Assembly (NCBI RefSeq): GCF_001704615.3
Contig: NZ_CP029397.2
Span: forward strand, 2,728,001-2,792,000
Direction: 5' to 3'
Length of the DNA: 64,000 nucleotides
Origin: Acinetobacter defluvii
GTDB lineage: Bacteria > Pseudomonadota > Gammaproteobacteria > Pseudomonadales > Moraxellaceae
Shown: positions 40,400-50,754 of the stretch, in pieces
How the letters are laid out: each line of letters begins with the position of its first letter
Position numbering within the stretch: the stretch's first letter is position 1
Program-made: the position numbers and the translations under genes
The notes under the pieces: generated by a model
What the model was told of the DNA's origin: nothing
The model's input: the letters and a program-made list of their open reading frames with translations, nothing else
Databases searched by the model: none

Positions 40400-42322
40400 T
40401 TACTCCACAATATACCGGCCACGTTCGGCTACGGCTGCTTTCACTAAGTCAACAAATGCATCAATTGACATAGTACCTAAATTTTTCCCTGAACGAGTAC
40501 GGACATTCACAGTCCCTTCCTCTACTTCTCGATCCCCAAGTACCAATAAGTATGGAATTCGTTCTAAAGTACGCTCACGAATCTTAAAGCCGATTTTCTC
40601 ATTTCTCAAGTCTGAAATTGCACGAATGCCATTTTCTTTGAGTTTTGCAACCACATTTTCACACGCTGCTGCTTGAGAATCGGTAATATTCATGACACAT
40701 GCTTGGATTGGAGCCAACCATGGTGGCATAAAGCCTGCGTAGTGTTCAATAAGTATACCAATAAAACGTTCAAAACTGCCAAGAATTGCACGATGAAGCA
40801 TTACAGGATGGTCACGATCGTTATCTTCTGTTACATATGAAGCGTCTAAACGTAACGGTAAGTTAAAGTCACACTGAATTGTACCGCACTGCCAAATACG
40901 ACCTAAACAATCCTTCAAGGAGAATTCAATCTTCGGACCATAGAATGCGCCTTCGCCTGGCTGCTCTTCCCATTCAAGACCTGCATTGTCTAAAGCATCT
41001 GCCAAAGACTTTTCTGCAACATCCCAAAGTTCATCAGCACCCACACGTTTTTCAGGACGTGTAGACAGTTTCATTTGCACTTCTTCAAAGCCAAAATCTT
41101 TATACACATCTAAAGTGAGTTTAATAAAGTCTGCGACTTCTTGACCAATTTGCTCAGTCGTACAGAAAATGTGTGCATCATCTTGGGTAAAGCCACGAAC
41201 ACGCATAATGCCGTGCAATGAACCTGACGGCTCGTTACGGTGACATGAACCAAACTCAGCCAAACGAATCGGTAAGTCACGATAAGATTTTAAACCTTGG
41301 TTGAAAACCTGTACATGACATGGGCAGTTCATGGGTTTCACTGCATAGTTACGACTCTCAGAGTGTGTCGTAAACATGTTTTCTGCATAGTTCGCTGCGT
41401 GACCTGATTTTTCCCAAAGCGTGAAATCAACAATTTGCGGTGTACGAATTTCTTCATAACCATTGTCTTGTTGAATTTTACGCATGTACTGTTCAAGTAC
41501 TTGGTAAATCGTCCAACCATTGGCATGCCAGAACACCATACCTGGCGCTTCTTCTTGCATATGGAACAAATCTAAAGCTTTACCAATTTTACGATGGTCA
41601 CGCTTTTCAGCTTCTTCAATACGTTTGATATAAGCTGCGAGTTCTTTTTTATCAGCCCAAGCCGTACCATAAATACGTTGAAGCTGCTCATTCTTCGCAT
41701 CACCACGCCAGTAAGCACCAGAGATTTTAGTGAGTTTAAATGATTTTAAAAATTTAGTATTCGGTACATGTGGACCACGACACATGTCTAAATAATCTTG
41801 ATGATAGTACAAGCCCATTTGAGTTTCTTCAGGCATGTCTGCGATCAAACGTAATTTATAATCTTCACTACGCTTGGTAAACTCTGCAATCACTTCATCA
41901 CGTGGCGTCATTTTTTTGATGACATCATAGTCTTGATTGATGAGCTGTTTCATACGCTCTTCAATGGCTGCCATATCATCCAAAGTAAATGGACGTGGCA
42001 TCCAGATGTCATAGTAGAAACCTTCTTCAATGACAGGACCAATCACCATTTTGGCTTCGGGGAATAGTTGTTTTACTGCATGCCCTACCAAGTGTGCGCA
42101 TGAATGACGAATAATTTCAACACCTTCCTGATTTTTAGGGGTAATGATTTCCAGTGTTGCGTCTTCGGTAATTAAATCACTTGCATCGACGAGGCGACCA
42201 TTTACCTTTCCTGCAACCGTATTTTTTGCAAGTCCAGGTCCGATACTTTGCGCAACTTCCATCACAGAAACTGCTTGGTCAAAACTTTTTTGATCGCCAT
42301 TTGGCAATGTGATAATAGGCAT
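40400..42322 (-). CDS. thrS: threonyl-tRNA synthetase
   Basis: A 640-residue class II synthetase with an N-terminal TGS domain (about 1-62), an editing domain with [11 protein letters not shown] and a catalytic core containing the zinc-binding cysteine block [10 protein letters not shown], then an anticodon-binding domain. It charges tRNA-Thr and edits Ser-tRNA. An AAGGAT site precedes the ATG. The infC ribosome site lies inside its last codons, tying the two genes together. Confidence 0.99.
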   Translation of the reverse strand: MPIITLPNGDQKSFDQAVSVMEVAQSIGPGLAKNTVAGKVNGRLVDASDLITEDATLEIITPKNQEGVEIIRHSCAHLVGHAVKQLFPEAKMVIGPVIEEGFYYDIWMPRPFTLDDMAAIEERMKQLINQDYDVIKKMTPRDEVIAEFTKRSEDYKLRLIADMPEETQMGLYYHQDYLDMCRGPHVPNTKFLKSFKLTKISGAYWRGDAKNEQLQRIYGTAWADKKELAAYIKRIEEAEKRDHRKIGKALDLFHMQEEAPGMVFWHANGWTIYQVLEQYMRKIQQDNGYEEIRTPQIVDFTLWEKSGHAANYAENMFTTHSESRNYAVKPMNCPCHVQVFNQGLKSYRDLPIRLAEFGSCHRNEPSGSLHGIMRVRGFTQDDAHIFCTTEQIGQEVADFIKLTLDVYKDFGFEEVQMKLSTRPEKRVGADELWDVAEKSLADALDNAGLEWEEQPGEGAFYGPKIEFSLKDCLGRIWQCGTIQCDFNLPLRLDASYVTEDNDRDHPVMLHRAILGSFERFIGILIEHYAGFMPPWLAPIQACVMNITDSQAAACENVVAKLKENGIRAISDLRNEKIGFKIRERTLERIPYLLVLGDREVEEGTVNVRTRSGKNLGTMSIDAFVDLVKAAVAERGRYIVE

Positions 42323-42887
42323 AATTTAAAATCCTTAAGGAGTGATGCCCCGTACAATAGAGCATATCACCGCGAGATTATGATCGAGCGAAGCTCAAAA
42401 GATAAAATCGGTGGAACAAATAAAAAGTGTGGAAAATTTTACACCCTTCATTATATTTTATAAACCTTTGTAAGCTCGAAAGTTTAAAATCAAGCAAATA
42501 ATGTTTATTTTTGAATTTTTATACAGATTTGATTTTAGAAAATCTAAAAATTATCATATTTTTAATAATTTTCAATCACTTAAAATAAAAATTATATTCA
42601 TACACGCTAACATTTCAGCACAAATCTATGGTTTTTTAAACAGAAATAACAACTATAAAAATTAGACACATTGGTTCATTATTTTTAATTTTTTCAGCTC
42701 AATATAAAAAAATTAATTTTTCAATTTAAATAAAATTATTAAATATCAGCTCCTTAGAAAGATAAAATAAAATAATTTTTGTATTTGTTTCGCTAAAAAG
42801 CACTCGACTAAAGCAGTAATGATTTACGATACAGATATGCATATCTTTTAGGCATGGAATTAAAACAAATATTAAATGGAGTTAACT
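42323..42887. other. divergent thrS / acyl-CoA synthetase control region
   Basis: 565 bases, extremely AT-rich in the middle (42470-42800), with no gene. A perfect 14-bp palindrome, AGATATGCATATCT, lies at 42833-42846, 41 bases before the acyl-CoA synthetase start; it may be an operator. I see no thrS leader fold that I can name. Confidence 0.5.
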
Positions 42888-44534
42888 ATGCTAAGCGCAT
42901 ACGATGAATTGCCACGCACACCTGCAAACTTTGTCGCATTATCCCCTTTGCGTTATTTAGAGCGTGCGGCATATATCTACCCACATCAAGATGCGATTGT
43001 TCATGGCGCACGGCATATTTCTTGGCGTGACACTTATATCCGTTGTCGCCAATTTGCACATCAATTACAAAATTTAGGCATTCAAAAAAATGATACTGTT
43101 TCGGTCTTATTGCCTAACATTCCAGCCATGGTTGAAGCACATTTTGCTGTGCCTATGGCAGGTGCAGTTTTAAATACCTTGAATACGCGTTTAGATGCTA
43201 AAACCATTGCATTTATGTTGGAACATGCTGAGACCAAAGTGCTTTTGGTAGATCCAGAGTTTGCAGCACTTGCCCAAGAAGCTGTGTCATTGGTTGAACA
43301 AAATATTTATATCATTGATGTCGCAGATGTTGAATATGAAGCTAATGACACCACCGCACGTATTGGACAAGTCGAATATGAAGACTGGCTCAAAGGCGGT
43401 GATGCAAATTTTGAATGGCATTTACCCAACGATGAATGGGATGCAATCAGCTTAAATTATACATCAGGCACAACAGGTAATCCAAAAGGTGTGGTTTATC
43501 ATCATCGTGGGGCGTACATCAATGCAGCGAGTAATATCATTGCTTGTGGCATGACACCACGTTGTAAATATCTTTGGACATTACCTTTGTTTCACTGTAA
43601 TGGCTGGTGTTTTGCATGGACCATTGCAGCCAACGGTGGAACCAATATTTGCTTGCGTAAAATCGATCCTGAATTGATTTATAAATTGATTGATCAATAT
43701 AAAGTAGATTATTTCTGCGGCGCACCGATTGTATTGTCTATGCTCATCAATACACCGAAAGACAAACAAATTAAATTCGATCATCGTGTTGAAGTGATGG
43801 TCGCTGGTGCTGCACCACCGGCTGCGATCATTGAAGGCATGCATCATATTGGCGTGCAAGTAAATCATGTTTATGGTTTGACTGAAACCTATGGTCCATC
43901 TGCGCTATGTGCATCCCAAGCAGGCTGGAGTGAATTATCCATTCAAGAACAAGCGCAACTCCATTCGCGTCAAGGCGTACCGTATCCATTGCAAGATGGG
44001 ATGCGTGTGCTTGATCCTGAAACCATGCAACCTGTACCCAACGATGGTACAACCATGGGAGAAATTATGTTCCGTGGTAACATCGTCATGAAAGGTTATT
44101 TGAAAAACCCTCTAGCGACTGAAGAAGCTTTCAAGGGGGGATGGTTCCATACGGGGGATCTAGCAGTTTGCCAACCTGATGGCTATGCAAAAATCATGGA
44201 TCGCTCTAAAGATATTATCATTTCTGGTGGTGAGAATATTTCATCCTTGGAAGTTGAAGAAGTCCTTTATACTCATCCTGCGATTATGACCGCTGCTGTG
44301 GTTGCAAAACCTGATCCACGTTGGCAAGAAGTACCATGTGCTTTTATTGAATTAAAACAAGGAGCAACGACCACGCCAGAAGAAGTGATCGAGTTCTGTA
44401 AGCAGCATTTAGCTCGCTTTAAAGTGCCAAAAGATGTGGTCATTGGTGAAATTCCAAAAACATCCACAGGTAAGTTACAGAAATTTATTCTTCGTGACTG
44501 GGCAAAAGAGCGTTCTGTAGGTGAGTTTGGTTAA
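42888..44534 (+). CDS. AMP-binding acyl-CoA synthetase
   Basis: A 548-residue ANL-superfamily ligase. The P-loop is YTSGTTGNPKGVVYHH, the acyl site VYGLTETYGP, then TGDLA, DRSKDIIISGGENISSLEVEE and the catalytic lysine in KTSTGKLQKF. It activates a fatty or related carboxylic acid to its CoA thioester; the start resembles the medium-chain/methylthiopropionate ligase branch. ATG 42888 is chosen because GGAG lies 6 bases before it; an ATG at 42876 would include that site in the coding region. The gene is single, followed by a palindromic repeat. Confidence 0.9.
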   Translation: MLSAYDELPRTPANFVALSPLRYLERAAYIYPHQDAIVHGARHISWRDTYIRCRQFAHQLQNLGIQKNDTVSVLLPNIPAMVEAHFAVPMAGAVLNTLNTRLDAKTIAFMLEHAETKVLLVDPEFAALAQEAVSLVEQNIYIIDVADVEYEANDTTARIGQVEYEDWLKGGDANFEWHLPNDEWDAISLNYTSGTTGNPKGVVYHHRGAYINAASNIIACGMTPRCKYLWTLPLFHCNGWCFAWTIAANGGTNICLRKIDPELIYKLIDQYKVDYFCGAPIVLSMLINTPKDKQIKFDHRVEVMVAGAAPPAAIIEGMHHIGVQVNHVYGLTETYGPSALCASQAGWSELSIQEQAQLHSRQGVPYPLQDGMRVLDPETMQPVPNDGTTMGEIMFRGNIVMKGYLKNPLATEEAFKGGWFHTGDLAVCQPDGYAKIMDRSKDIIISGGENISSLEVEEVLYTHPAIMTAAVVAKPDPRWQEVPCAFIELKQGATTTPEEVIEFCKQHLARFKVPKDVVIGEIPKTSTGKLQKFILRDWAKERSVGEFG

Positions 44535-44546
44535 TCCTTAAAATAT

Positions 44547-44579
44547 CCCCTCTCCTTTTAGGAGAGGGCTAGGAAAAGG
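44547..44579 (+). repeat. palindromic dispersed repeat after the acyl-CoA synthetase gene
   Basis: CCCTCTCCT and AGGAGAGGG are perfect 9-bp arms around TTT, followed by GCTAGG. The same core occurs inverted at 24364-24391. It probably also acts as a transcription stop here. Confidence 0.7.
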
Positions 44580-44778
44580 TAAAAATAAACGACCCACAAA
44601 AATTGCTCATCCATTGATCAATATAATTTTTTTATTATTTTAATCATTAATTTATCAACAGTTTCCCTTATATACGATAGATTACTTTATAGACTTCCTT
44701 AAACTCAATTTCCTCACAATTTAGATCATAGCTTTTTCATTTTGATAAAAATGTATATGACAGCCTACAAAATAAAAA

Positions 44779-44799
44779 AACGACCCACAAAAGGTCGTT
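44779..44799 (-). terminator. terminator of the pcnB-darP gene run
   Basis: AACGACC and GGTCGTT form a 7-bp stem; on the minus strand TTTTTTT follows, 29 bases after the darP stop. Confidence 0.85.
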
Positions 44800-44827
44800 C
44801 TTTATCATCAAACTTAGGTAAATAAAA

Positions 44828-45373
44828 TTACTTTGCTCGCCCTTGCTCAGACAACAGTGCCACTTGCTGAACATAGTTTAAAAATTTCTGTTTAGATTCA
44901 GCCAATTCTTCTTCAGTTGCTTGTAACGATTTGTCACGATGAATACGAAGCACATGCTGACGCAATGAATGACTTTCTGCGGCATTATAAGACTTACAAA
45001 ATTCTTTAATTGCAGGGTCGCGCTGTTCAATCATACGCTCTACCCAACGATCCAGTTGTGCAAGTTTTTTCGCACCTTGTTTTGGGGTCAAGTAAGATAA
45101 AATTATTGCCTCATCTTCATTGCGCAACAATTTACCAATACGCTGAAACTGGCGACGACGTGCTTCAAAGGATGTAATCAACTGTACATCAAGCAAGGCT
45201 TCGATTAAACGCTCTTCAACAGGCAAAGCCTCGATTTGTTTTTTAGACAACTCAGCCAGTTGCTCACCTAAAGCAGCCATACGTTGTACAGCTCTTTTCT
45301 GTTCTGATTTACTTGCACGCCCTTCTAAAGACTCAAAATCATCTTCAGTAAAACGTTGCGGACGACGTGCCAC
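44828..45373 (-). CDS. darP: ribosome biogenesis factor DarP (YjgA)
   Basis: A 181-residue, charged, helical protein of the YjgA/DarP family (start ARRPQRFTEDDFESLEGRAS, end block LRQHVLRIHRDK). DarP binds pre-50S particles and promotes peptidyl-transferase centre maturation. The start codon is GTG at 45373, 2 bases after the ptsO stop, with a GAGG site in the preceding gene. It is last in the pcnB-darP run. Confidence 0.93.
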   Translation of the reverse strand: MARRPQRFTEDDFESLEGRASKSEQKRAVQRMAALGEQLAELSKKQIEALPVEERLIEALLDVQLITSFEARRRQFQRIGKLLRNEDEAIILSYLTPKQGAKKLAQLDRWVERMIEQRDPAIKEFCKSYNAAESHSLRQHVLRIHRDKSLQATEEELAESKQKFLNYVQQVALLSEQGRAK

Positions 45374-45375
45374 GA

Positions 45376-45645
45376 TTATTCTGCCTCGTAAAATTTAGCT
45401 GCGAATAGTGCTTGAACTTCAGACAAAGCTTTTTCTTCATCTGCACCATCAATCACTAGACGTAAAGTAGTTCCTTTCCCTGCACCTAGCATGAGTAAAG
45501 AAAGAATATTCTTTGCATCCACCAATTTGTCACCTTTACCAATTTGAATGGATGAACGAAATTTAGTGGTCACTTCAATGAGTTTCCCAGATGCCCGTGC
45601 ATGTAACCCTAATTTATTAATTACGTCAACAGTTGTGTCAATCAT
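45376..45645 (-). CDS. ptsO: HPr-family phosphocarrier protein (NPr type)
   Basis: An 89-residue HPr-like protein with the active histidine in GLHARAS (His15). At the position of the HPr kinase target Ser46 it has Asn (DAKNIL), so regulatory serine phosphorylation is not expected. Coupled with rapZ (ATGA overlap), it fits the nitrogen-PTS carrier NPr rather than a sugar-PTS HPr. The ptsN and ptsP partners are not in this window. Confidence 0.9.
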   Translation of the reverse strand: MIDTTVDVINKLGLHARASGKLIEVTTKFRSSIQIGKGDKLVDAKNILSLLMLGAGKGTTLRLVIDGADEEKALSEVQALFAAKFYEAE

Positions 45646-46493
45646 GACCAGTGCTTCATTTCTCTATGTAATACTTGAATCGTCCATTTCGACTGTAACG
45701 CATTTTTCAGTCGATCCACGATATAAACTGAACGGTGTTGCCCACCCGTGCAACCTATAGATACCGTAATATAATGGCGATGCCCCTCAGCAAAGGCTGG
45801 TAGCCATTTATTTAAAAACTCATAAATATCTTCATACATCTCATTGGCTTGCTGACTATCTTCTAAAAATTTCTTAACAGGTTCATCTAAACCTGAAAAT
45901 TTACGAAGCTCTAAATCCCAATGCGGATTAGGCAAATGCCGCACATCAAAGACAAAATCAGCATCTAAAGGGATGCCATATTTATAACCAAAAGATTGTA
46001 AGATCAAAATTAGATTATCTGACTGCCCAAGTTTGGATAGTAATATATCTTTTAAATCATGTACGCTTTTATCAGAAGTATCAATATGTACTGTGGCACG
46101 TAATTGTATTGGAAGTAATAAATTTTTTTCTTCCTGAATACATTCATTCAAACTTTTAAAACGTGTAGATAATGGATGGGGTCGACGTGATGCGCTAAAA
46201 CGAGAAATCAATTCTTGATCTCGTGTTGTAAGATAAATTACATCCACTTCACCATGTTTTTGCAACATTTGAAAAACATCATCAAACCCTTGTAAATCAG
46301 CTTGTGTACTGCGTACATCTACCCCCAAAGCCAATTGTTCTAAATTATTTTCTTTATCTAATTTTTCAACGATTTCGGGAAGCAATGCTAGAGGTAAATT
46401 ATCAATACAGTAATAACCCAAATCTTCTAAAACCTGCAATGCAGATGATTTTCCTGATCCAGATTGTCCTGTCACGATAAGTATACGCTTCAT
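45642..46493 (-). CDS. rapZ: RNase adapter protein RapZ
   Basis: A 283-residue P-loop protein with Walker A GQSGSGKS (residues 9-16) and the RapZ C-terminal domain ending in [14 protein letters not shown]. In E. coli RapZ senses glucosamine-6-phosphate and guides RNase E to the GlmZ sRNA; it also hydrolyses nucleotides. Whether Acinetobacter uses the same sRNA route is unknown. The gene is coupled to ptsO downstream and lies 26 bases after panC. Confidence 0.95.
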   Translation of the reverse strand: MKRILIVTGQSGSGKSSALQVLEDLGYYCIDNLPLALLPEIVEKLDKENNLEQLALGVDVRSTQADLQGFDDVFQMLQKHGEVDVIYLTTRDQELISRFSASRRPHPLSTRFKSLNECIQEEKNLLLPIQLRATVHIDTSDKSVHDLKDILLSKLGQSDNLILILQSFGYKYGIPLDADFVFDVRHLPNPHWDLELRKFSGLDEPVKKFLEDSQQANEMYEDIYEFLNKWLPAFAEGHRHYITVSIGCTGGQHRSVYIVDRLKNALQSKWTIQVLHREMKHWS

Positions 46494-46519
46494 GGCATGG
46501 CGACCCTAAGTTTTTTGTT

Positions 46520-47365
46520 TTAAGTAGAATGCTTAACCTGTAAATTATCGATTAAACGTGTTTTTCCAAGTTTTGCTGCGACAAACAATACTATATCTTG
46601 ATCGAATTGACCAATTTTTTGTAACATTGGAGTACGTACTTCCACATAATCCACATCAAAACCAGCTTCAGTCAGTTGTTGACGAATATTCGACAGTACA
46701 ACATCTAAGCTTTGCCCATTTTGCAATTGTTTTTCAGCCGCTTGCAAAGTTGCATACATACTTGGTGCAGTTGCACGCTCTTGTTCAGACAAATAACCAT
46801 TACGAGAGCTTAATGCCAAACCATCTTCTGCACGAGTAATCGGCACACCGATCACTTCTATCGGCATATTCAAATCACGTACCAATTGCTTAATCACAGC
46901 CAATTGTTGATAATCTTTTTGCCCAAAAAATGCAAAATTTGGCTGTACGATATTAAACAACTTGGTCACAACAACCGCAACGCCATCAAAATGTCCCGGA
47001 CGTTGTAAGCCACAAAGATCATTGGTAATTTCACTCACACTGATATTGGTCAAACGTGGTTGTTTGCCATACATTTGTTCTACAGAGGGTGCAAAAACAA
47101 TATCACAGCCCACTTCAGCCAAAAGATGGCTGTCATGTTCTAAAGTACGTGGATAATTATCAAAATCTTCGTTTGGACCAAACTGGATTGGATTAACAAA
47201 AATACTCACCACCACTACATCACACAATTTACGTGCAGCACGCACCAGGTTTAAATGCCCTTCATGCAAATTCCCCATGGTTGGAACAAAACCAATAATT
47301 TTACGTGCTGCTCGAGCAGGATTTAATGATGCAGATAATCCTTGTATGGTAGTTTCAGTTTTCAT
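46520..47365 (-). CDS. panC: pantothenate synthetase
   Basis: A 281-residue ligase joining pantoate and beta-alanine with ATP. The HIGH-like motif is [13 protein letters not shown] (residues 27-38), and [12 protein letters not shown] and [11 protein letters not shown] are family blocks. It begins 2 bases after panB ends, the normal panB-panC coupling. Length is typical. Confidence 0.98.
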   Translation of the reverse strand: MKTETTIQGLSASLNPARAARKIIGFVPTMGNLHEGHLNLVRAARKLCDVVVVSIFVNPIQFGPNEDFDNYPRTLEHDSHLLAEVGCDIVFAPSVEQMYGKQPRLTNISVSEITNDLCGLQRPGHFDGVAVVVTKLFNIVQPNFAFFGQKDYQQLAVIKQLVRDLNMPIEVIGVPITRAEDGLALSSRNGYLSEQERATAPSMYATLQAAEKQLQNGQSLDVVLSNIRQQLTEAGFDVDYVEVRTPMLQKIGQFDQDIVLFVAAKLGKTRLIDNLQVKHST

Positions 47366-47367
47366 AT

Positions 47368-48177
47368 TTATAGCTCGACTTGGAAAGTATGTTCAGCCGC
47401 AGGGAAAGACTGATCTTGTACTGCTGCATGATAGGCTTTAAAGGCATCTATAATAGCTGTTTCCCCTGCTTGTTCTTTCATAAAATTACGGACAAAGCGT
47501 GCGACACGACCAAAAGTTAAACCTAACATGTCTTGAACGACAAGGACTTGACCATCAGTCTCTACACCTGCACCAATACCAATCACAGGAACTTCAGGGA
47601 ATAATTCAGAAATTTCTTGTCCCAACTGCGCAGGAACACATTCAAGTAACAAAATTGCCGCCCCTGCTGCCACCACTGCTTTACAATCCGCAATCAGTTG
47701 GTCTGCTGCTTCACGGGTTTTTGCTTGTAATTTATAGCCACCAAACACATGCACAGACTGAGGTGTTAAACCCAAATGCACACATACAGGAATACCATTT
47801 CGTGTCAAAGTCTGCACTGTTTCAGCTAACCATTCACCGCCTTCGATTTTGACCATCTGCGCGCCAGCCTGCATGACCGTTTTAGCATTCACTAAGGCAT
47901 CATTGAGTGTGGCATAACTCATAAAGGGTAAGTCACACAAAATAAATGAATGTTGATTACCACGGCGTACAGCAGCGGTATGATAGGCCATATCTGCAAC
48001 ACTAACAGGCAAAGTTGAATCATGACCTTGAATGGTCATCCCCAAAGAGTCACCAATTAAAATACTATCAATTTCAGCAACTTCCATGCCTTTTGCCATA
48101 CTTGCATCATAGCAAGTTAAACATGAAAATTTACGTCCTTGCGTTTTAAATTTGCGTAAATCACTTAGACTAATCAT
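47368..48177 (-). CDS. panB: 3-methyl-2-oxobutanoate hydroxymethyltransferase
   Basis: A 269-residue TIM-barrel enzyme that transfers a hydroxymethyl group from methylene-tetrahydrofolate to ketoisovalerate, the first step to pantothenate and coenzyme A. Family blocks [24 protein letters not shown] and VPVIGIGAG are present. It uses the ketoisovalerate made by the ilv enzymes encoded at 17191-20537. It lies 46 bases after folK. Confidence 0.98.
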   Translation of the reverse strand: MISLSDLRKFKTQGRKFSCLTCYDASMAKGMEVAEIDSILIGDSLGMTIQGHDSTLPVSVADMAYHTAAVRRGNQHSFILCDLPFMSYATLNDALVNAKTVMQAGAQMVKIEGGEWLAETVQTLTRNGIPVCVHLGLTPQSVHVFGGYKLQAKTREAADQLIADCKAVVAAGAAILLLECVPAQLGQEISELFPEVPVIGIGAGVETDGQVLVVQDMLGLTFGRVARFVRNFMKEQAGETAIIDAFKAYHAAVQDQSFPAAEHTFQVEL

Positions 48178-48223
48178 GATGATATTCCTCTATTATGAAG
48201 AGTTCTTCTAGCGTTCAACGGGC

Positions 48224-48712
48224 TTAAATGTTTGCCCAATTGGTATCAGCTAAAACCGTTAAAGTTGAATGTTGTTGTAGTTCCAAGTTTTTCAAAGATT
48301 GACCTTTTACGCACAGTTCGGGGTCTAAATCTAACAATGGGATGACAACAAAATCTCGCTCTAAAATACCAACATGTGGCACAGTGAGTCGCTCATTTAT
48401 AATGTTTTTTTCTGCATAAAGCAAAAGGTCTAAATCTAGCGTACGCTCTCCCCAACGACGTAAACGCACACGTCCAGCTTCATATTCAAAACGTTGCAAT
48501 TCATCTAATAATTGCAGCGGTTCTAAGTCTGTGCACAATTGTACAACCGCATTATGATAGGGAGGTTGATCTTGTGGTCCCATCGGTGGGCTTTGATACA
48601 ACTTAGACACTTTGACTTGTCCAAGACCACCAAGCTTTTGCACCGCTTCTCTTAAAATCTGCTGTGAATCACCCAAGTTACTTCCCAAGCCAATGTAGGT
48701 CATAGTACTCAT
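48224..48712 (-). CDS. folK: HPPK, folate pathway pyrophosphokinase
   Basis: A 162-residue enzyme that pyrophosphorylates 6-hydroxymethyl-dihydropterin. It begins TYIGLGSNLGDS and has the HPPK signature RWGERTLDLDLLLY. Its ATG overlaps the pcnB stop (ATGA), a pairing conserved in gammaproteobacteria. Folate made here feeds PanB, the next gene. Confidence 0.97.
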   Translation of the reverse strand: MSTMTYIGLGSNLGDSQQILREAVQKLGGLGQVKVSKLYQSPPMGPQDQPPYHNAVVQLCTDLEPLQLLDELQRFEYEAGRVRLRRWGERTLDLDLLLYAEKNIINERLTVPHVGILERDFVVIPLLDLDPELCVKGQSLKNLELQQHSTLTVLADTNWANI

Positions 48713-50163
48713 TGGGTTGGTCCAAAAATTACGTTAGACAAATCACGTTGTACACGTTTTCGTTTTAAGATTGGATGGTCAGGATGAATACTATCCGTTT
48801 GATGAGAAACGACATTTGTCAGTGATTTTTTCTCTTCAACTGGCGCTTTTCTTGAACGACGACTGCGTGTTTCAGCTTCCTTTACCAAAGGTTCAATTTG
48901 TGCTGAAACTTTGCTTTCAACAGGTTCTTCTGTTGTTACTTTGCGACGATTTTTAGCACGTTGGCGATTATAACTACTGATTGCACGTTCTTTCTCATCG
49001 GTAGACATAGTTTGATATGCCTCCCACCAAGCGCCCATGCCTTGTGTCGATGGATCACCAGACTTTTCACGTAATAATAAGAAGTCAAAACCTGCCCTGA
49101 AACGAGCATGCCCTGAAAGTGCTTCAATTTGTTGTGGTTTCGGGTTAAGCAAACGAGTTTGCATTTCCCAGACTTCCCGAATAAATGTTTCAGCAAAACG
49201 TGGGATGATTGTGCGGGTCGCTTGGCGTTTTAACACATCCAAACCTGCTTGCGCACGAGCTTCCGCAGCCACGACACCTTTAGCTTGATAAAAATCACAA
49301 CGGCGTAAAAAATTTTCCCACAATAGTACTGCATAGAAAAAAGCAGGATTAATGGTTTTACCTATCTGAATACGTTGATCTGTATTTTTTGCAGCACGCG
49401 CCATAAATGGCGTAATTTCAGTTTTTAAATCTGCAAAGAGTTGTTGCCAAATATCAAAATCAATCAACATGGGCATCACTTGACTGAGATGCCCCATGGT
49501 GAATAACTTTTGTGACTCATCATATAAACGATGCGGTGACACATCACGCAATAGTTGCGTCATTTCTAAGGTAAAAACCTCTAAAATCGCAGGATCAATA
49601 TTAAAATTAAGCTTAGCTGCAAAACGCAATGTTCTTAGCATCCGCACTGGGTCTTCTTCAAAGCGCAGCGCAGGATCGCCAAGTAAGCGTAAAGTTTTAC
49701 TTTTAATGTCATCCACTGCATTGCAAAAATCCAACACAATGCCCTTACGTGGTTGATAGTAAAGTGCATTGATTGAAAAATCTCGACGAGAAAAATCTTG
49801 CTCAATTGTTCCCCAATTATTATCACGCAAAATCATGCCAGCAGCAGAAGTAATGGCTTTTTTTGGGGGGGCACGGAAGGTTGCAACTTCAATCAGCTCA
49901 CGCCCAGAGTAGACATGCGCCAACTCAAAACGACGACCAATAATTCGACAACGACGTCCAAAGACCTCTTTGACTTGAGATGGCGTTGCATTGGTCACAG
50001 CATCGTAATCTTTTGGGCTTTGACCCAACATCAAATCACGAACACCGCCACCGACGATATAAGCTTCATAGCCTGCTTTTGTTAAAGAATCAATAACATC
50101 TAAAATGGAAGAAGGTAATTGAGCGGTGGATAACCCACACTTTGACGCACGCAAAGTTTGCAA
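48709..50163 (-). CDS. pcnB: poly(A) polymerase I
   Basis: A 484-residue class II nucleotidyltransferase with GGGVRDLMLGQSPKDYDAV (the DYD catalytic pair), an RRDFSINAL block and a basic C-terminal region with KRKR and RSRRSRK. It adds A tails that speed RNA decay. The start is TTG at 50163, with AGGAGA 9 bases upstream; no ATG or GTG fits the N-terminus. A small inverted repeat (TACGTC-AG-GACGTA, 50178-50191) touches that ribosome site. It heads the pcnB-darP run. Confidence 0.95.
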   Translation of the reverse strand: MQTLRASKCGLSTAQLPSSILDVIDSLTKAGYEAYIVGGGVRDLMLGQSPKDYDAVTNATPSQVKEVFGRRCRIIGRRFELAHVYSGRELIEVATFRAPPKKAITSAAGMILRDNNWGTIEQDFSRRDFSINALYYQPRKGIVLDFCNAVDDIKSKTLRLLGDPALRFEEDPVRMLRTLRFAAKLNFNIDPAILEVFTLEMTQLLRDVSPHRLYDESQKLFTMGHLSQVMPMLIDFDIWQQLFADLKTEITPFMARAAKNTDQRIQIGKTINPAFFYAVLLWENFLRRCDFYQAKGVVAAEARAQAGLDVLKRQATRTIIPRFAETFIREVWEMQTRLLNPKPQQIEALSGHARFRAGFDFLLLREKSGDPSTQGMGAWWEAYQTMSTDEKERAISSYNRQRAKNRRKVTTEEPVESKVSAQIEPLVKEAETRSRRSRKAPVEEKKSLTNVVSHQTDSIHPDHPILKRKRVQRDLSNVIFGPTQ

Positions 50164-50313
50164 AAGACGCTGTCTCCTACGTCAGGACGTAAAAAAATGA
50201 TTGTGCTAATGATATCTCTAACACAATCAAAGGGCAATTTGATTCTCTCAATCTTGCTTCAAATATTCAGTGAAAATTTGCAATTTAGAGCAACTTTTAT
50301 TTTCAATAGCTCA

Positions 50314-50754
50314 CTATAAAATAATCATTGCCCGATTCTTTTCTAACATTTTTGGACCAATACCTTTGACATTTTTTAGATCTTCGATATTTTTAAACTT
50401 TCCATTTTGTTGCCGATACTCCAAAATCGCTTGGGCTTTTTTTGCACCAACACCATTAAGTTGCTGTAATTGTTGCAGATCTGCTGTATTAACATTAACC
50501 TTTGCAGTAGATGAGCTTGTAGTACCCATTGTAACTGTTTGCTTAGCGTTAGGCTCTAGTGTGGGTTTACCTAAATAATAATTTGGGTCATTACCTTTTA
50601 AACGAGCGTCTTGAGCTTGTTGTTGCGCTTTCCATTGTAGATAACGTTGATCAAATTTTTCAGCATGTCCTTGAATCGACATACTGAAAAATAGCAATCC
50701 AATTAAAAATGAAAAATATATCTTAAGTGTGTGTTTGTAAGGTTTGTTGTTCAT
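50314..50754 (-). CDS. ComEA-like helix-hairpin-helix protein
   Basis: A 146-residue protein with a signal or anchor helix (IYFSFLIGLLFFSMSI, about residues 11-27) and a C-terminal double helix-hairpin-helix (LNGVGAKKAQAILEYRQ and VKGIGPKMLEK). This is the ComEA form that binds incoming DNA in the periplasm of naturally competent bacteria such as Acinetobacter. A long polar linker separates the parts. Its ATG lies 32 bases inside the end of mazG. Confidence 0.85.
   Translation of the reverse strand: MNNKPYKHTLKIYFSFLIGLLFFSMSIQGHAEKFDQRYLQWKAQQQAQDARLKGNDPNYYLGKPTLEPNAKQTVTMGTTSSSTAKVNVNTADLQQLQQLNGVGAKKAQAILEYRQQNGKFKNIEDLKNVKGIGPKMLEKNRAMIIL

Larger units (their letters stand above)
44535..44827. 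other. intergenic region between convergent genes
   Basis: 293 bases with a palindromic repeat (44547-44579), the darP terminator, and a 15-base direct repeat AAACGACCCACAAAA near 44587 and 44778; the second copy forms half of the terminator stem. No gene is seen. Confidence 0.6.
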
